From: Treponema sp. | GTDB lineage: Bacteria; Spirochaetota; Spirochaetia; Treponematales; Breznakiellaceae | DNA: 34,471 nt | Direction: 5' to 3' | NCBI GenBank assembly: GCA_031265435.1 | Contig: JAISCR010000084.1 | Coordinates: 1-34,471, forward strand | Part shown: positions 8,955 to 17,640 of the stretch, piece by piece | Position numbering within the stretch: the first letter of the stretch is position 1 | Layout: every line of letters begins with the position of its first letter | Translations under genes and position numbers: made by a program | The notes under the pieces: generated by a model | What the model saw: only the letters and a program-made list of their open reading frames with translations | What the model was told of the DNA's origin: nothing | The model's database searches: none

Positions 8955-9221
8955 ATGACCGAAAAAACCGTAACTGTTTCCAACCGCGCCGGGATCCACG
9001 CGCGGCCTGCGGCGTTGATTGTACAATGTACCAAGAATATCAAATCTTCCATTTTTCTTGAAAAAAACGGCGACCGGATCAATGCCAAAAGCATCATGGG
9101 AGTGATCACCCTGGGCGCCTCATACGGCTCAGAGATACGAATCGTAGCCGAGGGTGAGGACGAGGCCGCCGCGGTAGAAGCGGTGGCAAAGCTTTTTGAG
9201 TCAAAATTCGAGGAAGCATGA
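8955..9221 (+). CDS. ptsH: Phosphocarrier protein HPr
   Basis: An 88-residue HPr. The His phosphorylation site is His15 in NRAGIHARPAALIVQ, and the HprK target is Ser46 in NAKSIMGVITLGA, both in the standard positions. I chose ATG 8955 with GAGGGGATAGGG upstream; a longer in-frame reading from 8886 would lie inside hprK and add unrelated residues. It is cytoplasmic and accepts phosphate from Enzyme I (not in the window) to pass to EIIA domains. The only EIIA domain seen here is the C-terminal domain of the antiporter at 20206-22266. The ntrY-like gene follows after about 22 bases. Both regulatory sites are intact, so the HprK/HPr switch should work. Confidence 0.97.
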   Translation: MTEKTVTVSNRAGIHARPAALIVQCTKNIKSSIFLEKNGDRINAKSIMGVITLGASYGSEIRIVAEGEDEAAAVEAVAKLFESKFEEA

Positions 9222-9243
9222 GCGCACAACCGGGAGATACTAT

Positions 9244-11049
9244 TTGAAGACTGTAAGAACTCATCCCAAAAATCCAATCATCAATGTCCGCGGTCTTGTG
9301 TTGATCTATCTTTTGCTCTGTTTCCTGGCGTTTCTCTTCTCCCGGACGTTCTTTTCCGAAGTATTGCGGGATGGCTCCGTACCGGGGCCTCTGTCCATTC
9401 TGGTTTTCTTTACCATTCCCGCGGTCCTTCTTGTGTTTCTGGCCATTTCCTCAGTCAGCCTCTTCCGGGACATGGCGGCCCGCAGAATCGGGAGTAAATT
9501 CAAGGCGCGGCTTCTTGCGTACTTTATCACCATTGTGGTATTTGCGGCCGCTCCGGTTACGATGATTACGATACTCAGCGTGAATGAGGTGGTGCGTTTT
9601 TGGCGAACCATTGACGCGGAAGCCGCCATGGACGCGGCTCAGAATTTTGCGCTGGACGCCTATTCCCTTCATGCCGAAAAATTTGAGCGCATGGCGCTTA
9701 CCATGAACTTTGACCGCGCCATGGTAAAAGACGGCGAAAAAATTGAGGAGCGGCAGGAATTGCCCCCGGAAATTGCCGCGGTACAGGACTTTAAGCAGGA
9801 CGGGGAAGGGGTGTGGACAGGTTTTGCCTTTGCCGGCCTTCCCGAACAGCGTTTGCGGCTTCCGCCTCCTCCCCAGCCGGGTTTTGTGTCCAGAGAGATG
9901 CCCCGGGATTCAGGTTATCTGCGGTATATCCTTTTTTCCGGTCAGGGAACCATGAGGGTGTTAAGCTACAGTCTCGGCGCCGGTTTTGATGAAGCGGTGG
10001 GGCTTATTGAATCGGGGAAATCCCATTTCAGGGTTATCAATACCATCAGGGGGAATATCAAGCCGCTTTTGATATTCTATTACGGGATCTTCTTCTTTCC
10101 TTCCCTCCTTATGACGGTGATCATAGCGATGAGTTTTACCCGGCGGGTAACCTCTCCCATTGTAGAGCTGACCGAAGCGACCCGGCGGGTGGCGGAAGGT
10201 GATTTTTCGATACAGATTCTCGCGCGCCGGGGGGACGAATTGGGGCTTCTTATCCGTTCCTTCAATTCCATGGTACAGGATCTGGAAAAATCCCGCGCGG
10301 CCCTGGTCAAGGCGGAAAAAATTTCGATTTGGCAGAGCATGGCTCAACAGCTTGCCCACGAGATTAAAAACCCCCTCACTCCCATTCAGCTTTCCGCGGA
10401 ACGGGTACTCAGGCGCTGGCGCAACGAGCCTGCCGGTATCGCGGAGATTCTTGAGTCCTCCATGATGGCGATCATTCAGGAAACCGAGGGACTTTCCAAC
10501 CTGCTCAATGAATTCCGTACCCTGAGCAAGCCCATGGAGCCTTCCCAGACCTGGACAAAGATACGGGAGGCTGTTGAAGACGCGGCAGTGCCCTACGGGA
10601 GTTCCCATCCCCAGGTGGTTTTTAATATTTCCCATATAGAAGAGGATATTTCAGTTAAGATAGACAAGCACCGCCTGACCCAGGTACTTACCAACTTAAT
10701 TATCAACGGGATCGATTCCATGGATGGCAAGGGAGCTATAGAGATCCGTACCGATATAGTAAAGAAACGGGAGAGCCGGTTCTGCCGCCTTTCCATTAAG
10801 GACACGGGAAAGGGGATCTCCAAAGAAAACGGGCCGCTGATATTTACCCCCTATTTTACTACCAAGGAATCGGGGACAGGGCTGGGGCTTCCCATCATAG
10901 AACGGATCGTAAATGACCATGGAGGCGCCATTTGGTTTAACAGCGCCGAAGGAGTAGGGACGACCTTCTTTATCGATCTGCCGATTGATGATATTGGGGC
11001 CGTTGCGTCTTTTTCAAACGTACAGGCTGCGGAAGCGGGGGCCTTATGA
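9244..11049 (+). CDS. NtrY-like membrane sensor histidine kinase
   Basis: A 601-residue sensor kinase of the NtrY type. Three membrane helices occur near the N-terminus (about residues 12-32, 45-65 and 85-110), followed by an extracytoplasmic region of about 150 residues and a further helix (about 265-290) leading into a HAMP domain (about 290-345). The H-box is LAHEIKNPLTPIQLSAERVL with His372; KNPLTPIQLS is characteristic of NtrY and its relatives. The ATPase domain has IKDTGKGI and TKESGTGLGLPIIERIV. No PAS domain is obvious. The start is uncertain: TTG 9244 has GGGAG seven bases upstream and is preferred; TTG 9196 would overlap ptsH. The stop overlaps the response-regulator start (ATGA). 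The signal sensed is unknown. Confidence 0.88.
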   Translation: MKTVRTHPKNPIINVRGLVLIYLLLCFLAFLFSRTFFSEVLRDGSVPGPLSILVFFTIPAVLLVFLAISSVSLFRDMAARRIGSKFKARLLAYFITIVVFAAAPVTMITILSVNEVVRFWRTIDAEAAMDAAQNFALDAYSLHAEKFERMALTMNFDRAMVKDGEKIEERQELPPEIAAVQDFKQDGEGVWTGFAFAGLPEQRLRLPPPPQPGFVSREMPRDSGYLRYILFSGQGTMRVLSYSLGAGFDEAVGLIESGKSHFRVINTIRGNIKPLLIFYYGIFFFPSLLMTVIIAMSFTRRVTSPIVELTEATRRVAEGDFSIQILARRGDELGLLIRSFNSMVQDLEKSRAALVKAEKISIWQSMAQQLAHEIKNPLTPIQLSAERVLRRWRNEPAGIAEILESSMMAIIQETEGLSNLLNEFRTLSKPMEPSQTWTKIREAVEDAAVPYGSSHPQVVFNISHIEEDISVKIDKHRLTQVLTNLIINGIDSMDGKGAIEIRTDIVKKRESRFCRLSIKDTGKGISKENGPLIFTPYFTTKESGTGLGLPIIERIVNDHGGAIWFNSAEGVGTTFFIDLPIDDIGAVASFSNVQAAEAGAL

Positions 11050-12434
11050 ACGCGGGGATTCTTATAATTGATGATGAAGCGGGAATCCGCCGCTCCCTGG
11101 CCTCCATTTTGGAGGATGAAAAGTACCGGGTTTTTACCGCGGAGGACGCGGTCGTAGGGATGGAATTCCTTGAGCATGAGAAGATAAGCCTCGTGTTTCT
11201 CGATGTGCTGCTTCCCCGGATGGGAGGTCTTGAGGCTCTGGAGAAGATACGTGCTGCCCGGGAAAATATCGAAGTGGTGATGATCTCGGGCCACGCCAAT
11301 GTGGATATGGCGGTACGGGCGGTTAAGCTGGGGGCCTTCGACTTTCTGGAAAAGCCCCTCTCCCTGGACAAGGTGCTTGCCGTATGCCGGAATGCCCTGA
11401 CCATGCAGAAACTCAGGCTGGAGAATCAGGATCTTAAACAGCGGACACGGACGGATCTGGGAATTGACGGGGAAAGCAAGGCGATGAAGGCGGTACGGGA
11501 TCTGATTTCCCAGGCTGCTTCCAGCGATGCCCGTATTCTCATCACCGGGGAAAATGGGACGGGTAAAGAGCTGGCCGCCAGGGCCATTCATAACCTTTCG
11601 TCCCGTTCTCAGGGGCCCTTTATAGAGGTAAACTGCGCCGCCATCCCGGAAAACCTTATTGAAAGCGAACTTTTCGGTCACGAAAAAGGCGCCTTTACCG
11701 ACGCGGTAAGCCAGAGGAAGGGCCGTTTTGAACTGGCCCACGGAGGCACCCTCTTTCTCGATGAGATTGGGGATATGAGCCAAAACGCCCAGGCGAAGGT
11801 ACTCCGTGCCATTCAGGAACAGAAGATTGAGCGCCTGGGGGGAGAAAAGACCATTGAGACCGATGTACGGATCATCACCGCCTCCAACAAGGATCTGTCC
11901 GCCGAATGTGGCGCCGGCCGTTTCCGTGAGGATCTCTTCTTCAGGCTTAATGTAATCCCTATCAGGATGCCTCCCCTGCGGGAGCGGACAGAGGACATTC
12001 CCCTCCTGCTTCTCCGGTTTATGAAGGAATTGGGAGCCGGCGGCATCGAATTTGAAGCGGATACCCTTTCCCTGCTTTCTTCTTATTCATGGCCAGGGAA
12101 TGTACGGGAACTGCGGAATCTGGCGGAGCGGATTACCGTTATGCATCAGGGCGGCAGGGTGAACGCCGGGGAACTGGAGGGCTTCCTCCGGAAGAACCCC
12201 TCCTCCGAATCCAGGGCAGGCGGCATGGGGAATTCGCCCGCCGCTGCCGACCTCCTGCACATTCTCGATACAAATTACAATACGGCCAAAGATTCCTTCG
12301 AAAAATTTTATCTGGAGTATAAACTTTCTCAAAACAATGGTATAATATCCCGAACCGCGGAAGCTATTGGGCTTTATCCCAGTAATCTCCATGCAAAATT
12401 GCGTAAACATCATATAAAAGATAAGGAAAACTGA
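11046..12434 (+). CDS. NtrX-like sigma54-dependent response regulator
   Basis: A 462-residue regulator. The receiver domain (1-120) has phospho-acceptor Asp53 in [11 protein letters not shown]. The AAA+ sigma54-activation domain (about 143-370) has Walker A GENGTGKE (168-175) and Walker [10 protein letters not shown] (about 236-244). A Fis-type helix-turn-helix lies at the C-terminus ([18 protein letters not shown]). The sigma54-contact loop reads GAFTDA (215-220) instead of the usual GAFTGA. The start ATG 11046 overlaps the kinase stop by four bases (ATGA), and the stop overlaps lexA by one base. It should activate RpoN promoters when phosphorylated by the upstream kinase. The changed loop makes activation by contact with sigma54 less certain. 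No -24/-12 promoter in the window was convincing. Confidence 0.9.
   Translation: MNAGILIIDDEAGIRRSLASILEDEKYRVFTAEDAVVGMEFLEHEKISLVFLDVLLPRMGGLEALEKIRAARENIEVVMISGHANVDMAVRAVKLGAFDFLEKPLSLDKVLAVCRNALTMQKLRLENQDLKQRTRTDLGIDGESKAMKAVRDLISQAASSDARILITGENGTGKELAARAIHNLSSRSQGPFIEVNCAAIPENLIESELFGHEKGAFTDAVSQRKGRFELAHGGTLFLDEIGDMSQNAQAKVLRAIQEQKIERLGGEKTIETDVRIITASNKDLSAECGAGRFREDLFFRLNVIPIRMPPLRERTEDIPLLLLRFMKELGAGGIEFEADTLSLLSSYSWPGNVRELRNLAERITVMHQGGRVNAGELEGFLRKNPSSESRAGGMGNSPAAADLLHILDTNYNTAKDSFEKFYLEYKLSQNNGIISRTAEAIGLYPSNLHAKLRKHHIKDKEN
12338..12346 (+). promoter_or_regulatory. Candidate extended -10 promoter for lexA inside ntrX-like gene
   Basis: TGGTATAAT is a perfect extended -10 element (TGn-TATAAT) near the 3' end of the ntrX-like gene; no good -35 lies upstream, which extended -10 promoters tolerate. 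Initiation near 12353 would give lexA and holA an independent transcript with a leader of about 80 bases. The base run is also constrained as coding sequence, so chance is possible. Confidence 0.35.
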
Positions 12435-13045
12435 TGAAAGAACTCACCGATCGCCAAAAAGAAGTGCTGGCCTTCATCAAATCATACATAGGCATTCACT
12501 CATATCCTCCCTCAATCCGGGAACTTGCCGATCATTTTAAAATGTCAGTCAAAGGCGCCCATGATCATGTTACAGCCATCAAGAAGAAGGGCTTTCTCAG
12601 GCAGGCGGGCAAGCGTTCCCGTACCTTGGAACTGATCAAACCCCAGGGCGGCGAAGACCCCAACAGAGTAGTTGAAATTCCCATCCTGGGTACCGTGGCG
12701 GCGGGGCGGCCCATTCTCTCCGAGGAAAATTTCGATGGAACGATCACCTTCCACGGGTCGATGCTGAAGAAAGGCCGCGACTACTTTGCCATGAAGGTAC
12801 GGGGAGAATCCATGATCGGCGCGGGGATCAATTCCGGAGACATCGCCATCATCGAAAAGGCCGAATTAGTGGAGAACGGGGAAATCGCCATGGTGGTTGT
12901 GGACGATGACGCGATAACCTTGAAGCGCTACTACAAGGAACGTTTCAGGGTGATGCTTCTCGCCGAAAATCCCGAATTCGGCCCCACCTACAGCCAGAAT
13001 GTCCGGATTATCGGCAGACTTGTCCGGATCTATCGCAGTTACTAG
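12434..13045 (+). CDS. lexA: LexA repressor
   Basis: A 203-residue SOS repressor with self-cleaving peptidase activity. The N-terminal winged helix (1-68) contains YPPSIRELADHFKMS and the recognition region VKGAHDHVTAIKKKG. The cleavage site is Ala90-Gly91 in GTVAAGRP. The S24 peptidase dyad is Ser126 (GESMIGAGI) and Lys164 (DAITLKRYYKE). All elements needed for RecA-stimulated autocleavage are present. The start ATG 12434 shares one base with the stop of the ntrX-like gene, and the holA-like gene begins immediately after the stop. I could not find an obvious LexA box between the candidate internal promoter and the start, so autoregulation is not shown. Confidence 0.95.
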   Translation: MKELTDRQKEVLAFIKSYIGIHSYPPSIRELADHFKMSVKGAHDHVTAIKKKGFLRQAGKRSRTLELIKPQGGEDPNRVVEIPILGTVAAGRPILSEENFDGTITFHGSMLKKGRDYFAMKVRGESMIGAGINSGDIAIIEKAELVENGEIAMVVVDDDAITLKRYYKERFRVMLLAENPEFGPTYSQNVRIIGRLVRIYRSY

Positions 13046-13996
13046 ATGGCTGCCGGTGTATGGGGCGCGCATCTCTTTCTGGGGCCGGAACTGGGGGAGA
13101 AACAGGATGCCCTCAAAATTCTGCGGGAAAGTCTGGGCCCGGGACTTGAGGAAACCAGTTACTATGCCGGGGAAACTTCCCTTTCGGACGTAGTCTCCGC
13201 GCTGCAAAACGGCTCCCTTTTTGCCTCGTACAGGCTCTTTACCTTAAAAAATGCTGAACTCATCAAAAAAAAGGATGAAGTGGAACTCCTTTCCGCGTGG
13301 ATGAAGGAAGAGCAGAAGGACACGGTACTGGTTCTCATCTCCGCCGAGACCTCCCTGGCAAAAGGTCTTGAAAACGCCGTTCCCAAAGAACGCAAACGGG
13401 TATTCTGGGAACTCTTTGAGAACCGCAAACATGAATGGGTGGCTTCTTTTTTCAGGCGGCAGGGACTCCGCATAAACGAAGACGGCATTGAGGCGATTCT
13501 TGAGATGGTTGAAAATAACACCGCTTCGCTCTCCCAGGCCTGTTCGCATCTGGCCCTCATGGCTTCCAAAGAGGAAACTATCGGCGAAGCAATGGTTGAC
13601 CGCTGGCTTTCCCACACCAGGGAGGAGAGCGCCTTCAGCCTCTTCGGCCGTATAGCCAGGGGGGATCTAAGCCGGGCCCTGGAGAGCCTTCACTCGCTTC
13701 TTGCCGCAAAGGAGAGCCCGCAGGGCATTCTGGGGGTGCTGGCCTGGTGTTTCCGCAAATTCAGGGATTATCTGGCTCTGGAAGAAACCGGGAACATCAA
13801 CGACTTTGAATTTAAAAAAATCGGCCTGGGTTCCCAGCGCGTAAGGCAGGACTACATCGAAGCGGGCCGCCGCTATTCCTCCGCGGACAGGGCCTTGAGC
13901 CTCATCGCCGAATATGACCTTCTTAGCCGGAACTTCGGCGCCGGCATGGAACAGGTTCTGATGGACGCTTTTATCGTCAAGCTGATTCGCGGATAG
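13046..13996 (+). CDS. holA: DNA polymerase III delta subunit (HolA-like)
   Basis: A 316-residue protein with the size and layout of the clamp-loader delta subunit, which opens the sliding clamp. The N-terminal part has the weakly conserved family pattern: an opening like HLFLGPELGEKQDAL, then a segment around FASYRLFTLKNAELIKKK and DTVLVLISAETSLAK. A helical region then contains NNTASLSQACSHLALMA, as in the delta lid and collar. As is usual for delta, there is no functional Walker A motif. The ATG lies directly after the lexA stop with no visible Shine-Dalgarno, so translation is probably coupled. Delta sequences are divergent, so the assignment rests on the overall pattern and length rather than on catalytic residues. 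It is the last gene of the plus-strand run. Confidence 0.8.
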   Translation: MAAGVWGAHLFLGPELGEKQDALKILRESLGPGLEETSYYAGETSLSDVVSALQNGSLFASYRLFTLKNAELIKKKDEVELLSAWMKEEQKDTVLVLISAETSLAKGLENAVPKERKRVFWELFENRKHEWVASFFRRQGLRINEDGIEAILEMVENNTASLSQACSHLALMASKEETIGEAMVDRWLSHTREESAFSLFGRIARGDLSRALESLHSLLAAKESPQGILGVLAWCFRKFRDYLALEETGNINDFEFKKIGLGSQRVRQDYIEAGRRYSSADRALSLIAEYDLLSRNFGAGMEQVLMDAFIVKLIRG

Positions 13997-14024
13997 ATAC
14001 CGGAATCGACAGATACCGGAACCA

Positions 14025-14040
14025 GCGGCATCCGTGCCGC
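14025..14040. terminator. Hairpin between convergent holA and ABC permease genes
   Basis: GCGGCA-TCCG-TGCCGC forms a perfect 6-bp GC-rich stem with a 4-base loop in the 50-bp gap between two convergent genes. No T-run follows on either strand, so it is not a classic intrinsic terminator. The gap also holds a direct repeat, AGATACCGGAA (13995-14005 and 14011-14021). Confidence 0.35.
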
Positions 14041-14046
14041 AATATC

Positions 14047-14928
14047 CTACATGAATCCCTGTTTCCGTTTGGTGTACACCGAGACGGCTATCATTAAAAG
14101 AAGGGTAAAAAACGAAGGGATGGCAAGGATAAAGTCCGCGGGGGCATTGAGGGCCCCCTGCGCGTAGTTGGAGAAGGCCTCGGCCAGGCCGAAGGCGAAT
14201 GTGCCCGCGAGAATCCCCGCGGGTCTCCGGCTGCCGAGAAAGATGATCACCAGGGCGGTCCAACCCTTGCCTGAGGAGATGTTTGGAACAAAGGCTCCCA
14301 GGTTCAGCGTGAGGTAGGAGCCGCCCAGTCCGCAGGCAAGACCCGAGATAAGGAAGCCTGCGAAACGGTAACGATCCGGTCTGAGGCCCAGAGAGACAAG
14401 GGCCGCCTGGTGTTTTTCGCAGGCCCGCAGGCGGAAGCCGAAGGGGGTTTTGTAGAGCAGAATCCACGCGGCAAGGAGGAAGATCCAGCCTGCATAGACA
14501 TAAAAACTGTGGTTTGAAAAGATGTCCCCCAGAACAGGAATCCCTGAAATCCCGGGTACGACAATGTTTTTGAGACGGGGAATTTGATTGAAACTTAGTA
14601 CACCCCGGCTGGCAAAGATGCGGAAGGAGAGTACCACGGTGATTCCTCCCGCAAAGAGATTGGCAGCGAGGCCCGCGATAAAAACATTTGCCCTGAGTTT
14701 AAGCGTTACCGCTCCCAGCAGAGCCGCCAGAGCGGTGGAGGCGAGGACTGCCGCGATTACCCCCAGGGCCGTACTACCCGTAAAATAGCTGCATACAATG
14801 GCGCTGAAGGCCCCGGTAAGAAGCAGCCCTTCCAGCGCAATGTTCAACATTCCCGCCAGCTCTGTAAAGAGTCCCCCCGTTGCGGCAAACAGCAGGGGTG
14901 TCATGATCGTAATCGCGCTGTGAAGCAT
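14047..14928 (-). CDS. Nucleoside/simple-sugar ABC transporter permease (second permease)
   Basis: A 293-residue multi-pass membrane protein of the BPD_transp_2 (RbsC/YufQ-type) family. It has about eight to ten hydrophobic helices and the conserved opening TPLLFAATGGLFTELAGMLNIALEGLLLTGAF, which matches nucleoside-importer permeases that pair with BmpA-type binding proteins. The family motif near GLACGLGGSYL is also present. I prefer ATG 14928, which overlaps the stop of the upstream permease as TGATG and has GGGG seven bases upstream; GTG 14931 is possible. It is the last gene of the importer operon. With the other permease it should form the transmembrane channel; the substrate is inferred from family only. 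Confidence 0.9.
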   Translation of the reverse strand: MLHSAITIMTPLLFAATGGLFTELAGMLNIALEGLLLTGAFSAIVCSYFTGSTALGVIAAVLASTALAALLGAVTLKLRANVFIAGLAANLFAGGITVVLSFRIFASRGVLSFNQIPRLKNIVVPGISGIPVLGDIFSNHSFYVYAGWIFLLAAWILLYKTPFGFRLRACEKHQAALVSLGLRPDRYRFAGFLISGLACGLGGSYLTLNLGAFVPNISSGKGWTALVIIFLGSRRPAGILAGTFAFGLAEAFSNYAQGALNAPADFILAIPSFFTLLLMIAVSVYTKRKQGFM

Positions 14929-16010
14929 CACGGGTCCCCTCGTTTTCTGAAGCGTTTTTTCTTAAAGAGATCCAGAAGTACCGAACTTGTAACGAGAAAG
15001 AATATCACCGATTGTACGATGGAAGAAATTTCAAAAGTCATGTCGGAGAACTGCATTGCCATTCTGGCCCCCGATCCGATCCAGGCAAAAAACAGCGCCG
15101 CGGGGATTACCGCCACAGGCCTCGAACGGGCAATGAGCGCAACGGCAAGGCTGTTCCAGCCCATTCCCGCGGAAAATTCCTTCATGGTGGAATAGTAGGT
15201 GCCGAAAACCGCCATGGCTCCGCCTGAACCGTAGAAGAACCCCGAAAGAAACATTGACAGAACAGTTGTTCCGGCGATGTTGATCCCTCCGTATGCGGCA
15301 AAGCGGGGGCTCCGGCCGCAGATTCTGATTTCGTAACCTGCCCTGGTTTTGTAGAGAAAAATATGCACCAGAACTACCGCGATGAGCGCCGCAAACAGGG
15401 CCGCGCTGAGGCTGGAGGGGGGGAGAATCCTGGGGAGGCGGAAACTTTCGGGTATTTTCCCGGTAGACTGGAGATTGGTTCCGCTGTCAAGGAAAGGCCC
15501 TGTTACAAGGTAATTGATGATCAGAATCAGCGTGTTGGAGAGGAGAAAACTCGTGATTAGTTCATTGGTGTTCCATTTCGCCTTGAGAAAGCCGGAAAAG
15601 GCCGCCATGAGTGCGGCAAACAGGCTTCCCGCGAGAAACGCAAGGCCCTGCCCCACCGGGCCTGGAAGGCTCAAGTCCGAAAAGGCCAGGGCCGCAATGG
15701 TCGCGGTAAAGGCCCCGGCGTAGATCTGCCCTTCCCCGCCGAGATTAAAGTTCCCCCCGCGCAGGGCAATGGAAACCCCAAGGCCGCCGAAGATCAGCGG
15801 AATGGCGCTGTTGATCAAATTTCCGGTATAGTAGGTATTCTGCAGAGGCCCCAGGAAAAAATAGCGCAGGGTTTTTACAGGATTCCTGCTGAGGAGAAAG
15901 GCCAGCATGATAAGTACAAGAAGCGATATGCCGAGGATCAGGACAAGGCCGCCGGCATTCTCCAGCGCGGAACGGATCTTTGAATCCTGAAGAGTCTCAT
16001 GTTTTTTCAT
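14928..16010 (-). CDS. Nucleoside/simple-sugar ABC transporter permease (first permease)
   Basis: A 360-residue membrane permease of the BPD_transp_2 family (YufP-like). After a cytoplasmic N-terminus there are about nine hydrophobic segments. The family landmarks include GGLGVSIALRGGNFNLGGEGQ (near 110) and LSGFFYGSGGAMAVFG (near 255). The correct start is ATG 16010 with AGGGGG about ten bases upstream; a reading frame extending to 16184 runs into the ATPase gene and encodes unrelated residues. It starts 28 bases after the ATPase stop and its stop overlaps the second permease. It should be the partner of the shorter permease in a heterodimeric channel. Confidence 0.91.
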   Translation of the reverse strand: MKKHETLQDSKIRSALENAGGLVLILGISLLVLIMLAFLLSRNPVKTLRYFFLGPLQNTYYTGNLINSAIPLIFGGLGVSIALRGGNFNLGGEGQIYAGAFTATIAALAFSDLSLPGPVGQGLAFLAGSLFAALMAAFSGFLKAKWNTNELITSFLLSNTLILIINYLVTGPFLDSGTNLQSTGKIPESFRLPRILPPSSLSAALFAALIAVVLVHIFLYKTRAGYEIRICGRSPRFAAYGGINIAGTTVLSMFLSGFFYGSGGAMAVFGTYYSTMKEFSAGMGWNSLAVALIARSRPVAVIPAALFFAWIGSGARMAMQFSDMTFEISSIVQSVIFFLVTSSVLLDLFKKKRFRKRGDP

Positions 16011-16038
16011 GAAGCTTCGCCCCCTGTCCGGAACAGGC

Positions 16039-17634
16039 TCATGTTTTTTTAAGCCCCAGCATCCGCTCGCCAATCTCTTCCTTGATGTTCCCTGTCTCTT
16101 CCGCGGCAGGGGAATGCAGGGGATTTTCCCTCTCCGCGGCGATTGAACCACGGTAGAGCACAATGATCCTGTCGGCCAGGGCAAGGATCTCGTCCAGGTT
16201 GGAAGAGATAAGGATCACGGCGGTTCCGCTGTTTCTCAGGGATTCCATCTGGCTGTAGACATAGAGACTGGAGGAGACATCAAGCCCCCGCGTGGGTTCA
16301 CAGAAGACGATATAGTCATTGTGCTGTTCAATTTCCCGCGCCAGAACGGTCTTTTGTATGTTCCCCCCGGAAAGAAATGCTAAAGGCATGGAACTGTTTC
16401 CCGCAATCGCATAGCGATCCAAAAGTTCCGTTGCAAACGACTCGCTTTTTTTTCTGTTCAGAAAACCCCATTCGGAAAATTCCCTGCGGCGGTTTATGAT
16501 GATGTTTTCCCAGACCGGGGCGGACTCCGCGCTGCCGTACGCGATTCTGTCGGAAGGGACATAGGCCAGGCCCCGGCCGCGCAGTTTTTCCGAATTGCAG
16601 CGACTTATATCCTCCTCCCGGCAGAGGATTCTCCCCGAATTCAAGGGGAGAAATCCCCCCAATACCGCTTCCAGCACCCCGAGGCCGTTTCCCCCGACCC
16701 CGGCAAAGGCGAGGATCTCTCCTTCATGCACGGAAAAACTTATCCTGTTAAGCAGAGGCCGTTCCTGATTCCGCCTTCTCACCGTAACATCCTGAAAACT
16801 TAATACCGTCCTGTCCGAAACAGGCTTTCTCTTTAACGGGACTTCCCGGGAGGAAGCCGGGAACCCGCCTGCGCGGGGAAACATTTGCTCCCCGGCGGAA
16901 GGCTCAGGCAGCCTGTACATGAGACGAGAAATTTCACGCTCATCCAGATCCGCGGTATCTTTGACGGCTGTCAATTCACCCTTCCGCATCACCGCTACCC
17001 GGTCCGAGATCTCCTTTATTTCACTCAGCTTGTGGGTAATTAGAATCAGGGACTTTCCCGTTTCCGCAAGAATCCTGAAGCTCTTGAACAATGATTCCGT
17101 CTCCCGATCCGTCAGCACCGCCGTGGGTTCGTCAAGAATCAGAATATCCACATTACGGTAGAGCATTTTGACTATCTCCACCTGCTGCATCTGTCCTACC
17201 GTAAGGCTCCCCACGGTCTTTCCGGCCTCAATCGAAAAATGGTGGGCGTCGATCACCTTCTGAACCAGTTCATTCGATTTTGCCGTATCAAGAAAAAAAT
17301 TAAATTTTTTCGGCTCAATGCCCATGACTACATTCTGGGCCACCGTAAATTCGGAAAAGAGCATGAAGTGCTGGTGTACCATGCCGATACCACGTCTGTT
17401 GGCGTCCAGCGGAGAATGAATGGCGGCGATCTTCCCCCGGATACGGATCTCGCCTTCGGTTGCGGGAGTAAGGCCGTAGAGGATTTTCATCAGGGTGCTT
17501 TTTCCCGCGCCGTTTTCACCTGCCAGGCAGAGTATCTCTCCCCGGCGCAGATCCAGGGAAACTTCGCGGTTCGCCGCGGAGACGCGGCCCGGATATACCT
17601 TGGTGATACGGCGCATTTCAAGGATCGTTTCCAT
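16039..17634 (-). CDS. Two-domain ABC transporter ATP-binding protein (nucleoside/sugar type)
   Basis: A 531-residue ATPase with two ABC domains in one chain, as in RbsA/YufO-type importers. Domain 1 has Walker A GENGAGKST (39-47), a signature region LTVGQMQQVEIVKML and Walker B ILILDEPTAVLT. Domain 2 has the signature FLSGGNIQKTVLARE and a Walker B-like region FCEPTRGLD. Its Walker A is degenerate (GVGGNGLG, no Lys-Ser/Thr), which is normal for the second domain of this family. An extra segment of about 30 residues rich in Pro/Ser/Arg joins the domains (near 245-275). The start ATG 17634 lies six bases after the binding-protein stop without a clear Shine-Dalgarno, so coupling is likely. Confidence 0.94.
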   Translation of the reverse strand: METILEMRRITKVYPGRVSAANREVSLDLRRGEILCLAGENGAGKSTLMKILYGLTPATEGEIRIRGKIAAIHSPLDANRRGIGMVHQHFMLFSEFTVAQNVVMGIEPKKFNFFLDTAKSNELVQKVIDAHHFSIEAGKTVGSLTVGQMQQVEIVKMLYRNVDILILDEPTAVLTDRETESLFKSFRILAETGKSLILITHKLSEIKEISDRVAVMRKGELTAVKDTADLDEREISRLMYRLPEPSAGEQMFPRAGGFPASSREVPLKRKPVSDRTVLSFQDVTVRRRNQERPLLNRISFSVHEGEILAFAGVGGNGLGVLEAVLGGFLPLNSGRILCREEDISRCNSEKLRGRGLAYVPSDRIAYGSAESAPVWENIIINRRREFSEWGFLNRKKSESFATELLDRYAIAGNSSMPLAFLSGGNIQKTVLAREIEQHNDYIVFCEPTRGLDVSSSLYVYSQMESLRNSGTAVILISSNLDEILALADRIIVLYRGSIAAERENPLHSPAAEETGNIKEEIGERMLGLKKT

Positions 17635-17640
17635 GGGGTA

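Noticed and set aside
10851-11783. A 310-codon open frame on the minus strand
   Set aside because: It is antisense to the ntrY-like and ntrX-like genes and has no domain pattern.
16680-16740. Degenerate second Walker A in the ABC ATPase as a sign of gene decay
   Set aside because: Loss of the Lys in the second domain is normal for two-domain sugar/nucleoside importer ATPases.
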